NCBI GenBank assembly: GCA_028282095.1
Contig: JANQIP010000165.1
Location: 1 to 46,874 of the forward strand
DNA from: Xanthobacteraceae bacterium
GTDB lineage: Bacteria > Pseudomonadota > Alphaproteobacteria > Rhizobiales > Xanthobacteraceae
Reading direction: 5' to 3'
Length of the DNA stretch: 46,874 nt
A program made the translations under genes and the position numbers. Within the stretch, counting starts at the first letter, position 1; each line of letters begins with the position of its first letter. Below are positions 1-7,776 of this stretch, piece by piece. The notes beneath the pieces are model-generated. The model saw only the letters and a program-made list of their open reading frames with translations, was not told where the DNA came from and searched no databases.

Positions 1-303
1 CATGATCCCGAAAAGTTGCAGACTTTTCGGACAAGATCATGCGGCAAAACAAAGAGAAATAGAGTGCGATCGATTCAACCTAAATGGATCGCACTCTAGA
101 GCATGATCCCGAAAAGTTGCAGACTTTTCGGAAAAGATCATGCGGCAAAACAAAGAGAAATAGAGTGCGATCGATTCAACCTAAATGGATCGCACTCTAG
201 AGCATGATCCCGAAAAGCGGGCAGACTTTTCGGACAAGATCATACGGCAAAACAACGAGAAAGAGCGTGCGATCGATTTCAATCTAAATGGATCGCACTC
301 TAG
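1..303. repeat. Three tandem copies of a ~101-bp double-hairpin repeat (family A)
   Basis: Copies lie at about 1-100, 101-201 and 202-303. Each has two palindromes. Module 1 pairs the ends of a GATCATG-type inverted repeat around a CCGAAAAGT / ACTTTTCGG stem. Module 2 pairs TAGAGTGCGATC with GATCGCACTCTA. An A-rich linker (CAAAACAAAGAGAAATAG) separates them. The same element, in either orientation and with drift, recurs throughout the flanks of the window but not between about 7.2 and 23.1 kb. The third copy diverges slightly. The structure suggests a REP/BIME- or MITE-like element; no encoded protein is seen. Confidence 0.85.
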
Positions 304-316
304 TTTTACTGTGCGT

Positions 317-1708
317 TCAAGGGCCGCGAGATGGCCTCCAAAGGCAATCGCCACGGGGAGCGAGTTGATAGAGGTAGAGCGAAGTCTCGCCTGGCATGCG
401 GGCACGAAGAACCGATTGAGGCACGCAGCCGTCGATGTGCTGGGAGCTGAGCCTGTGAACAGGTATGCGGGCCTCGCGCAACGCCGAGCCCGCGCTCGCC
501 GGATAGGCCAGATCGTAGACGCGAAACGCCGCCAGCCTGTCGCGGAGAAAACGGACTCCCCGATTCGTCAGCACGAGGCCATCGGTGGACAGTGCCTTGA
601 GATGGCGGGCGGCCGCCGTCAAAGGAGCAACTTGTTCGGTCGCAAGAGTCCCGTTCCGTGCGAACACCGCTACGTTCAGTCCAGCCGCCAGCAGCAACCC
701 GATCATCGCCACCTTAACGCTCAAACCAACGGCAGGCAGCAGAATTGCTCCCAACTCCATTATTGGCGCGAGATGGCGGAGACTCTCCGGATTCTGCATC
801 GTCCACGTCCAGATCACTGCAGCCACAAATGCAACAAGACACGTCTTTTGCGCCGGCTGCAGCGCTGTCCAAGCCTTCACCCCGCAAAGGGCGGCAGCAC
901 CATAAAGGAAAAGCAGAAGGCCAAGCCAAGGGTTGTCGAGCAGGACGTCGAGCCACCCTTTGGACGTGCGCCCTTGCGAGAATGCCGTATTGCCCCAAAC
1001 CAGAGTGTGGCCGATCAGAAACCGCTCCGCCTCCTGAAGATAGAACCAGCCCTCATTCGCATAGAGAAAGAGCAACGCCGGTACCACGCAGAATAGTTCA
1101 CCCGCGGCAATCGGCAAGGCGGCTCTCGGGGCGGCCAAAATGGCGGTGGCATATGCCGCCGTCAAAACCGGGAGCAGCGATGGGCGTGCTATTGCCGCCA
1201 TTCCGAGGAAAACGCCCGACAGCAAGAACTGCCAGCGCGACGGGCCCGGGCTCCCACTCAACAGGGCGATGAAAAGTAGGATGAACAGGATGCCGGCCCC
1301 GTCGGATAGGCCGGACACCGCGAGGAAAGGCAATAATGGCTGTGTCAGCGTGACAACGAAAACTGCCAGGACCAAGGATGCTCGAAGCTTCCAGCGCAAG
1401 CCTATCCACGCCGCTGCCGGAGGTATTGCAAGCGAGAAAGCGATCGTCATCGCCTGCAAGGCAGCGACGGGTTCGGGAATGATCTGTTTGAACAGTCGCC
1501 CGATGAGGATGAACCCCGGATATCCAGGAAAGTGCGGAGAGAAGTCGAGGACTGAGAAGCGTTGCAGGCCGCGGGAAAAGAAGAAGGCGTCATCGGAAGC
1601 CAGGCTTTGCGGCAGGGCGATCAGCCAGGACGCCAAACCGATGAATCCAGCCGACGCCAGAATAAACCCCAGCGCCAGCCGGGCCCTCGGTGTCGGCTTG
1701 TGCTCCAA
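317..1708 (-). CDS. Polytopic membrane protein, GT-C glycosyltransferase-like
   Basis: A 463-residue protein with about ten hydrophobic segments. It has an N-terminal membrane anchor (about residues 11-30), then a loop carrying DDAFFFSRG, and a short soluble C-terminal tail. An acidic pair in the first periplasmic loop after helix 1, followed by many helices, is the usual layout of GT-C enzymes that use polyprenyl-phosphate sugars, but no family-specific motif was recognised. The start is a TTG: a TGA lies two codons upstream and no good ribosome binding site is visible, so the N-terminus may be damaged or misplaced. It lies directly downstream of the broken FTR1 gene on the same strand with no functional link evident. 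Confidence 0.55.
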   Translation of the reverse strand: MEHKPTPRARLALGFILASAGFIGLASWLIALPQSLASDDAFFFSRGLQRFSVLDFSPHFPGYPGFILIGRLFKQIIPEPVAALQAMTIAFSLAIPPAAAWIGLRWKLRASLVLAVFVVTLTQPLLPFLAVSGLSDGAGILFILLFIALLSGSPGPSRWQFLLSGVFLGMAAIARPSLLPVLTAAYATAILAAPRAALPIAAGELFCVVPALLFLYANEGWFYLQEAERFLIGHTLVWGNTAFSQGRTSKGWLDVLLDNPWLGLLLFLYGAAALCGVKAWTALQPAQKTCLVAFVAAVIWTWTMQNPESLRHLAPIMELGAILLPAVGLSVKVAMIGLLLAAGLNVAVFARNGTLATEQVAPLTAAARHLKALSTDGLVLTNRGVRFLRDRLAAFRVYDLAYPASAGSALREARIPVHRLSSQHIDGCVPQSVLRARMPGETSLYLYQLAPRGDCLWRPSRGP

Positions 1709-1742
1709 TGGTCAAACATCGTTAGCTTGGACCATCGCCCTC

Positions 1743-2380
1743 TTAGCTTGAACCATCACCCTTGAGAATGGACATTATCGCGTCCGAAGCCTGTTTCAAT
1801 TTCGCCGGATCGGGCGCTACCGAGCCAAATCCGAATAAGCCGGGTTTACCGATCGCTGTCAGCGCCTTTTCGAAATCCGCCGAAAGGGACTTCTGCTGCG
1901 CCGGCGTAAGATCGCCGGACATCGCCGTGAAGAAAGCGCGCGCCATCGCCAACAGCGACTTCGATTCGTCGTTGTCACTGCCTGAGGTTTTCAGTTCGCT
2001 GTTGGCACCGTTGAGCCGCCGTTGGATCTGGTCGATATATGCGCGGCGCAGCGCAGCTTTCGCAGCCGGCGGATCCTAATTGCCAATGGCGTCTGTGAAG
2101 GCTTTTTGGATGCCGGGATCACCAGCAAAAGCGTCCTCGCCCTTATCCAGAACGGCAACTTCCGATTGGAACTCTTCGAAGGCTTTTTGAGCTGCGGACC
2201 AATCTGCCTTGTTAACTGCGCCCAAGAACCAAGCGCGGCCAGAATCCCGGCGAAAACACCGACGTAAATCCACTTCGCGTACCGGGTGGCCTCAAGTTGT
2301 TGCAGATAAGCGAGCAGAATGCCGACAAGCAGGAAGGCTTCCAGGCTCTCGCGAAACATGATGAGGAAGGTTACGAACAT
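1743..2380 (-). pseudogene. Decayed FTR1-type iron permease joined to a helical periplasmic segment
   Basis: The first ~45 codons from the ATG at 2380 encode the start of an FTR1/EfeU-type permease: a first helix with an RESLEA motif (the family's REGLE iron-binding motif) and a second helix ending near GSWA. The frame then shifts by one near position 2222. The continuation encodes a soluble helical segment (ADWSAAQKAFEEF...), is interrupted by an in-frame TAG at 2076-2078, and continues in the same frame to a stop at 1743. Most of the seven-helix permease, including the second REGLE motif, is missing, so a deletion has joined its start to another coding segment. It lies just downstream of a broken multicopper oxidase, matching a Fet3/Ftr1-like pair. 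Not functional as a transporter. Confidence 0.75.
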
Positions 2381-2439
2381 ACCAATGACCGTGTCGGAGT
2401 ATTGCGGATCGGTGCCAAGCAGCGTCCTGACTCAGCAGT

Positions 2440-3563
2440 ATCATGCGGCTGGCCGGGCGCATTGTTCGCGGTGGCGTTTTGATTGCATTTCGAACACCAG
2501 TTGGCGCGGCAGCAAATTTCCGCCTGGCGTAGATCCTGCAATTGCGGAAATACCGTCGGCAGTTTGATCTGTGTTTGCGGCGTACCGCTCGATACCAGCG
2601 TGGCCAATGTCGTCCTTGGGTGCGGGCCGCAGGGCCCATATCTATGTCGCGGGTTCTGAAGATGTACTCGCCCGGCTCGCCGCCTACGATCAGGAACTCG
2701 CTTCTCGCACTGGTTGGCAGCAGAAGAGAATCGAAGACGACCGGCTGATTGTGCCTGATCCCGTCGCGGGCAATCTCGTGTATTTTGTGGCCTTCAATCT
2801 CGAGGTCGTAATAGATGTCGGCGCGAAATTGCCAACGCCCCAAAACTGTATTTCGCCCGGACGAACCGGAATCGTTGGGTTGACCAGCCCGTTCACGGTC
2901 CGCCTCGTCGGATTGCCCGGGTCGGGCGGGTTGGGAACTTTGCCGTCAACGATCTGGATATCGCGAAGCGATAATGTGGCGTGTGACGATATCCTTCAAC
3001 TCCGGCCACGGATCCAGAACGCCATCCACGCTCACAAGCCCGGACACCCCGCTTCCGATCTGAAATTCGGTCGCTCCGTGCCAATGCGGATGGTAGTAAG
3101 ACAACCCCTGCGGATGGTCCTTCGGAAAATCTACCGCGTATTGGTATTCTTCGTTCGGGCCGACACGGACGAAAATGTTATCTTGCGGTTCTTTCGGCGA
3201 TGTATTGGTTCCATGATAATGGAGGTTTGTATTGCCCTCTTTTCTGTTGCGGAGTTTCACGCGAAGCTGATCGCCTGGACGCACACGCAGCGTCGGCGGC
3301 GCGAAGAGACCATTGTAAAGGTAGGTTGTCACCTTCTTCCCGCCGATCTCGATCGTGTGCGGCGCAACCGTCAACTCAATCGATAACACGCCGTTTTCGC
3401 TTCTGACTTCCGGTGGATCTTTGAATTCAGGCCGCTTCTCTGTTTGTGCCACAGCGGAAAATGGTAACAATAAAATCAAGCAGGAGGAAAATGCGGACAA
3501 GCATTGGCTTACCTCCGATGCGCCCAACGGACCCGAAAGAGGCCAGGGCTGTCCCGCCATCAT
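2440..3563 (-). pseudogene. Decayed multicopper oxidase
   Basis: The reading frame 3563-2946 encodes a signal-peptide-like segment and an intact first cupredoxin domain with paired copper-ligand motifs HYHG and HPHWHG, as in periplasmic multicopper oxidases. After about residue 195 the frame shifts repeatedly. Downstream pieces in other frames still read as second-domain sequence (GEIQFWGVGNFAP; SLLLPTSARSEFLIVGGEPG; TLATLVSSGTPQTQIKLP). The C-terminal domain with the HCH cluster is absent. A good Shine-Dalgarno (GGAGG at 3511-3516) precedes an ATG at 3504 that is out of frame; TTG at 3500 is in frame with the signal peptide. Next to FTR1 and ferritin, the ancestor was probably a ferroxidase feeding iron import. 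Confidence 0.75.
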
Positions 3564-3917
3564 AAACCGAGGCTATATTTGGCCACTTTAATAGTCAACG
3601 ATCGTGAGAACTTTAAGTTCCCTTCCGGCAGTTAACAGCTATTGCAAACTTACATTTGTTCTATAGTCGGCGTGCCGACATTCTTGCATTTTGTCCAGCA
3701 AGATGGAAAAGAAACCTTGCCCGATCAAAAGCACTGCTGAGAAACCGCGTCGGACCGAATACTGGACCGGGACCAGGTGACGCCGTGTGGCATCTAACGG
3801 AGCCCGCGACCTTGACTCCCGCAACGCGGTTCCACCCAAAAACAATTATGTCGCGCAATAGAGTCGTGTTATGGATAGAAAGTCACCTATGCGGCCGGCA
3901 GGAAATAGGAGGCGAGA
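3564..3917. other. Divergent intergenic region, oxidase remnant / ferritin
   Basis: This 354-base gap separates the oxidase pseudogene from the ferritin gene and should hold the ferritin promoter. It is more AT-rich than its surroundings around 3590-3680. I see no convincing Fur or Irr operator, and no RNA gene. The short open frames inside it look like chance. Confidence 0.4.
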
Positions 3918-4439
3918 ATGAAGAATCCATCTACTGCGAAAGTGATTAATCAGCTTATGAACGGTGAGCTCCGGGCAGCGCATCTTTACTGGCAGGCTGG
4001 CGGGTGGTGTATCGAACGGCACTTGGATGGCTGTGCCAAGCTCCTGTTGGGGCACGCCGACGAAGAAGTGACGCACATGAAGCGAATGCTAGGTTTTCTT
4101 ATTGACTGCGAGTACCCGATCTACTTCGATGCCCTGCCGGAACCAAAGATTGGTGCGAAGACAATACTGGACCTCTTTCAGGCCATTCTCGCTCACGAGA
4201 AGACGGTGACGGATAACATCAATGCCGCCGTGAAGGAGGCGCAGGCGATCGACGATCATAGCACCTTCGAGTTCTTGCAGTGGTTCGTCAAGGAACAGCG
4301 CGAGGAGATAAAGCTGTTTCAGAATATCATCGACCGAATCAACCTGATCGGCGACGGGCCGCAGGCTTTGTATTTCATTGACACGGAGCTCGCCAAATTC
4401 GCTGCAGGGAATGCCGCCGCTTCCGGTTCTTCTGGTTAG
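3918..4439 (+). CDS. ftnA: Ferritin (FtnA-type iron storage protein)
   Basis: Ferritin-like four-helix protein of 173 residues that oxidises Fe(II) and stores Fe(III) in a 24-mer shell. The ferroxidase ligands fall at the same numbers as in E. coli FtnA: E17, E50, H53, E94, E126/Q127 and E130 can all be placed, in the segments NGELRAAH, ADEEVTHM, LAHEK and KEQREE. This makes it a non-haem ferritin rather than a bacterioferritin; a haem-ligand methionine at the usual place is not evident. The ATG at 3918 is preceded by an AGGAGG-type site (AGGAGGCGAGA). It sits divergent from the broken iron permease/oxidase pair and is itself intact, so storage has been kept where the neighbouring uptake route was lost. 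The symbol is by similarity of the active site only. Confidence 0.88.
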   Translation: MKNPSTAKVINQLMNGELRAAHLYWQAGGWCIERHLDGCAKLLLGHADEEVTHMKRMLGFLIDCEYPIYFDALPEPKIGAKTILDLFQAILAHEKTVTDNINAAVKEAQAIDDHSTFEFLQWFVKEQREEIKLFQNIIDRINLIGDGPQALYFIDTELAKFAAGNAAASGSSG

Positions 4440-4762
4440 AAAATGTCTTGAAAAGTTTGTAGACTTTTCGGACAAAATCATGCGAGAGAAAAAAAGAAAC
4501 AGAGCATGATCGAGTCAAGGCGAAGCAAACCGTGCTCTCGCGCCTTTTTAAGCGCGCGCAAATCGGTTCGCCACGAGCGCAACCAACAAGAACGATCAAA
4601 GCGAGTTGTGAATTCAGGCAAAGCAGATTTCGCTTTGATCGAGTGCGGCTGCCGCTGAGCGGCCCGGGTCGCCGGCGAACATTCCAGTCGAAGACCGGAC
4701 AGCATGACGTCAACCAAAGGTGGCCAACGAGGTGTCGTGCGCGCGTCAGGTTCCCGGTTCGA
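4440..4762. other. Repeat-containing spacer downstream of ferritin
   Basis: It begins with a degenerate family A double-hairpin repeat (about 4445-4536, with the stem AAAAGT...ACTTTTCGG and an A-rich linker), which may terminate ferritin transcription. The rest (4537-4762) holds no gene I can support. Confidence 0.55.
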
Positions 4763-5305
4763 TCAGATTGGCGATCTGATCGAGGTGTAGGAACGATCGA
4801 CGTGGAGAAGCGAAGGAGCTGACGGGCCCAATTTCAGGGCAACGACCTGGCCGAAGAACACGCGATGCGTTCCGGAGTCGATCCGGTCGATGACCTTGCA
4901 GTCGATCGAAACGAGAGCCCCTTTGAGCATGGGCGCTCCTGTGCCACCCTCGTGCTGGCACCACTCGGCTAGCGAGAAGCGTTCTTCGACGCTTCTGTTG
5001 TCGCAACCGGCAAAGGCATTTGCGAGGCGCTCACTCCCGGCGTGCAGAACATTCACTGCAAACACGCCGTCTTCCGTCAGGGTGTTGCACGTTCGCGCTT
5101 GCCGGTTGACGCAATTCAAGATGATCGGCGGCTGATCCGAGACGGACGTAACAGACGATGCGGTAAGTCCGCATCGGCCTGTCGGACCGTCGGTCGTGAC
5201 GATACAAACCGAGGAGCCATGGCGGCTCATCGCTTCGTGGAAATCGTCGACGCTGATCGAAGCGGTGTCCGGCTCATGTGAAATCGGTGAACGAACGACG
5301 GACAT
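4763..5305 (-). CDS. Flavin reductase family protein (RutF/HpaC type)
   Basis: A 180-residue split-barrel FMN-binding protein of the flavin reductase-like family. These enzymes use NAD(P)H to make reduced flavin for a partner monooxygenase. Typical stretches are visible: SVCIVTTDGP, GLTASSVTSVSDQPPIILNCVNR, then FAVNVL and ERFSLAEW. The reading frame is open further upstream, but the methionine at 5305 is chosen because family similarity begins just after it and an AAGGA sits upstream (spacing rather long, about 15 bases). No monooxygenase partner is nearby, so the substrate pathway is unknown. It is convergent with ferritin and divergent from the BadI-like gene. Confidence 0.8.
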   Translation of the reverse strand: MSVVRSPISHEPDTASISVDDFHEAMSRHGSSVCIVTTDGPTGRCGLTASSVTSVSDQPPIILNCVNRQARTCNTLTEDGVFAVNVLHAGSERLANAFAGCDNRSVEERFSLAEWCQHEGGTGAPMLKGALVSIDCKVIDRIDSGTHRVFFGQVVALKLGPSAPSLLHVDRSYTSIRSPI

Positions 5306-5471
5306 TGAGAAGCTCGCAGTTCCTTCCCAATTGGATTGTAAGAATACGACGTCTTGGTCGGCAGCAAGCTCCACCAGAGCGGCGTATCTGCGGCGCCGAG
5401 CAAGTTTCGGCGTTTTTCGCAACTTCGGAACGATTATAAGCAAGGCGATTAGCGGGCTGTTTTCTTGCACT

Positions 5472-5576
5472 AGAGCATGATCCCGAAAAGTTGGCAGACT
5501 TTTCGGACAAGATCATGCGACAAATTGTAGAGAAAGCGAGCGCGATTGAATCCACCTGAAGCCATCGCGCTCTAGT
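5472..5576. repeat. Double-hairpin repeat, family A
   Basis: One full copy: CATGATCCCGAAAAGT...ACTTTTCGG...GATCATG stem, linker, then a GAGCGCGATTGA / CCATCGCGCTC second stem. It sits upstream of the flavin reductase gene. Confidence 0.8.
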
Positions 5577-5891
5577 TCGATGCCTTGTGATGCGGCACCA
5601 ACACGATGAGACGAGCTCAAGCGTTGGTGCCGCATCGCTAGGATGAGCCCGCGGCCGCGCCATCACCTGTTGGTCCCCGGCGAAACGGCCGCCGGCGAAT
5701 TGGTGCTTTGCGAGGCCCGTGGGTCCGCAGCCGGCGCGCTGGCCATTTGGCCTGCGCCAGCATATCGCCCCGCAACGCGCCCAGATCGTGTTGAAGCAAT
5801 ATCGGAATTATCGCATTCTCGCCGCCGTCACGCCGGCTCCGCCAAGCTGCAACAAACAGATCGGCGTCTCAACGTCATGATGGAGGTTAGC
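5577..5891. other. Spacer with family B inverted repeat upstream of the BadI-like gene
   Basis: Positions about 5589-5640 form a family B repeat: ATGCGGCACCAAC pairs with GTTGGTGCCGCAT around a GATGAGACGAGCTCAAGC core. The same element recurs at about 25013-25066, 29701-29753 and 46549-46598. Bases 5641-5870 are GC-rich and continuously open in the frame of the downstream gene, but show no recognisable protein similarity, so I do not treat them as part of it. Confidence 0.65.
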
Positions 5892-6665
5892 ATGAACCAA
5901 TACTCAGATATTACTTTGGATATTCGCGAAGGCATTGCGCGCATCTCCATTAACCGTCCGGAACGGTACAATGCATTTCGAGCGCTTACCTGTGACGAGC
6001 TGATCGATGCGTTCAACAAAGTCGGGTGGGATCGTTCGGTTGGGGTGATCGTGCTCACCGGGGTCGGCGACAAGGCCTTTTGCACCGGCGGCGATCAAGG
6101 CACGCACGAAGGCGGCTATGGTGGCCGCGGCACGATCGGTCTGCCGCTCGAAGAACTGCATACCTTGATGCGCGACGTGCCGAAGCCGGTGATCGCGCGC
6201 GTCAACGGCTATTCGATCGGCGGCGGCAATGTGCTCGTGACCGTCAGCGACCTTGCGATTGCCTCGGACAAGGCGATGTTCGGCCAGGTCGGGCCGCGGG
6301 TCGGCTCGGTCGATCCCGGATTCGGCACCGCCTATCTCGCGCGCGTCGTCGGCGAGAAGAAGGCGCGCGAAATCTGGTATCTTTGCCGCCGCTACACGGC
6401 CCAGCAGGCGCTCGAAATGGGCATGGTGAACAGCGTCGTCCCGCATGCCGAGCTCGATGCCGAGGTGGAACGGTGGTGCCGCGAGATCCTTGCGCTCAGC
6501 CCCACCGCGATCGCCATCGCCAAGCGCGCGTTCAATGCCGATTCCGATTCGATCCACGGGATCAGCACCCTGGGAATGCAGGCGGTCAAGCTGTTCTATG
6601 AGACGCCGGAATCCAAGGAAGGTGTCGCAGCCTTCCGCGAGAAGCGGCCTCCGCGCTTTCGCTAG
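5892..6665 (+). CDS. badI: 2-ketocyclohexanecarboxyl-CoA hydrolase-like crotonase (BadI type)
   Basis: A 257-residue crotonase-fold protein. From memory it matches Rhodopseudomonas palustris BadI closely along its length: INRPERYNAFR, FCTGGDQ, GRGTIGLPLEELHT, RDVPKPVIARVNGYSIGGGN, FGQVGPRVGSVDPG and VVGEKKAREIWY. BadI hydrolytically opens the ring of 2-ketocyclohexane-1-carboxyl-CoA to pimelyl-CoA in anaerobic benzoate / cyclohexanecarboxylate breakdown. MenB (naphthoate synthase) is the closest alternative and shares much of this pattern. The start is the third ATG (5892), placed six bases after GGAGG at 5882-5886; the frame is open far upstream. No other bad, ali or men gene is in the window, so it stands alone here. 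Confidence 0.78.
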   Translation: MNQYSDITLDIREGIARISINRPERYNAFRALTCDELIDAFNKVGWDRSVGVIVLTGVGDKAFCTGGDQGTHEGGYGGRGTIGLPLEELHTLMRDVPKPVIARVNGYSIGGGNVLVTVSDLAIASDKAMFGQVGPRVGSVDPGFGTAYLARVVGEKKAREIWYLCRRYTAQQALEMGMVNSVVPHAELDAEVERWCREILALSPTAIAIAKRAFNADSDSIHGISTLGMQAVKLFYETPESKEGVAAFREKRPPRFR

Positions 6666-6711
6666 GAAGCAAATAATCCAGAGAAGTTGCAGACGCTTCG
6701 AAGGAGATTAG

Positions 6712-6870
6712 AGCATGATCCCGAAAAGTTGGCAGACTTTTCGGACAAGATCATGGGACGAGACAAAGCGCATGATCCCGAAAAGTTGGCAGATTTTTCG
6801 GACAAGATCATGCGACAAGACAAAGAGGAAGAGAGCGCGGTTGAATCAACCCGAAGCCATCGCGCTCTCG
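6712..6870. repeat. Tandem family A double-hairpin repeats
   Basis: Two copies of the CATGATCCCGAAAAGTTGGCAGA...TTTTCGGACAAGATCATG hairpin; only the second is followed by the second palindrome (GAGAGCGCGGTTGA...CCATCGCGCTCTC). It lies just after the BadI-like gene. Confidence 0.8.
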
Positions 6871-6886
6871 GCAAGAGGCTTGCAGC

Positions 6887-7063
6887 ATGCCGATCATTCT
6901 TTTCGCGTTGCTGGTCATTCTGATCGCGCAGGTCGGGTTCTGGAAGACCTTCGGGGCGATCATAGGCGCCGCGGCCATGGTCGTCCTCTTCATCGTGCTT
7001 CTCGGCGCTGCGCTCGCGATTGCCGGCTATATGGTGTTCGGCCGCAATCGGCGTTCGTTCTGA
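6887..7063 (+). CDS. Small two-helix membrane protein, unknown function
   Basis: A 58-residue reading frame. It starts MPIILFALLVILIAQVGFW, has a second hydrophobic stretch (AAAMVVLFIVLLGAALAIAGYMV) and ends with a basic tail (GRNRRSF). An AAGAGG lies about eight bases before the ATG. The composition and GC-rich third positions fit real coding sequence, and small proteins of this design are common in these bacteria. No function can be assigned. It sits immediately after the repeat pair, with no operon partner. Confidence 0.55.
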   Translation: MPIILFALLVILIAQVGFWKTFGAIIGAAAMVVLFIVLLGAALAIAGYMVFGRNRRSF

Positions 7064-7118
7064 CGGTTGCGATCATCCGACGCCCTTCGCCCGGCGGCGC
7101 TCGGGCACGTTTCATCAC

Positions 7119-7160
7119 CTTATCCGAAAAGCCCGCCAGCTTTTCCGGATCATGCTCCAA
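7119..7160. repeat. Degenerate family A hairpin
   Basis: TCCGAAAAGCCCGCCAGCTTTTCCGGATCATG keeps only the first stem of the repeat. It is the last copy before a repeat-free stretch running to about 23.1 kb. Confidence 0.6.
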
Positions 7161-7180
7161 TACACCTTCAGCAGCAAAGC

Positions 7181-7711
7181 CTACTTAGATTGCCCGCCCG
7201 ACGAGTTGGGAATCTTGCGACCTAAAGCCCGGCGCTCGCCGGCGGCGGGAGCGAGGCGCGCGAGAAACGCCCAGGCCTCCCGCGTCCATCGGGCATCGAG
7301 CAGCGCGTGGTGCCGGGCACCCTGCTGATGGGGCAATTCCGGATCGCCGAGTTCGATCGCCCATTGTTTGATGTCGAGACAAAGTTGCGGATAGTGGAAC
7401 GGCAGCTCATCCATGTTTCCGAACAACCAGATGAACGCCACCCAATCGTAAGCGGGAAAATAGCCCCAGAACACGGGATGTTCGTCACCATCGGTGAATC
7501 GGCGCAGGGCATAGCCGATCTCCTCGCGCGTCATTCCGTTGCCGTCGAGCTGCGGGCGCACATTTTGAAGCGTCCATAGATTCGCCTTCGACCAGTCGAC
7601 CTCGCTGCTCTCGGCATAGAACTCGCGACCGTCCTCGGCGACGAGACCGACGCTGATCAGGTCGATGGTGAACGGTCTCTCAATGAACTCGGTGTCGATC
7701 CAATATTTCAC
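7181..7711 (-). CDS. 3'-5' exoribonuclease, Rv2179c-like DEDD nuclease
   Basis: A 176-residue protein starting KYWIDTEFIERPFTIDLISVG. The DTEF near the N-terminus gives the first catalytic D and E of a DEDD exonuclease. A second acidic/aromatic stretch (AYDWVAF) and a late HHALLDARW motif (H...D) complete the pattern. The family includes the mycobacterial Rv2179c polyadenylate-specific RNase. The GTG at 7711 is chosen because GAGGAGCG lies eight bases upstream and the conserved part begins at once. It lies 65 bases downstream of cobN on the same strand, but is probably a resident gene marking the left edge of the cobamide island. Confidence 0.75.
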   Translation of the reverse strand: MKYWIDTEFIERPFTIDLISVGLVAEDGREFYAESSEVDWSKANLWTLQNVRPQLDGNGMTREEIGYALRRFTDGDEHPVFWGYFPAYDWVAFIWLFGNMDELPFHYPQLCLDIKQWAIELGDPELPHQQGARHHALLDARWTREAWAFLARLAPAAGERRALGRKIPNSSGGQSK

Positions 7712-7776
7712 GTGTTGACGCTCCTCGATGCGAGAGTCCGCGTCTTCATCCCGCAATCGGACGGATGCAACACGCA

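Noticed and set aside
1..303. CRISPR array
   Set aside because: The three tandem units are ~101 bp, wholly repeat with no unique spacers, and the same element is scattered singly elsewhere.
7020..7180. Direct repeat of the tRNA 3' end marking the left att site
   Set aside because: I looked for the tRNA 3' sequence (GGCAGGACTCGAACC and shorter parts) near the left edge and found no convincing copy.
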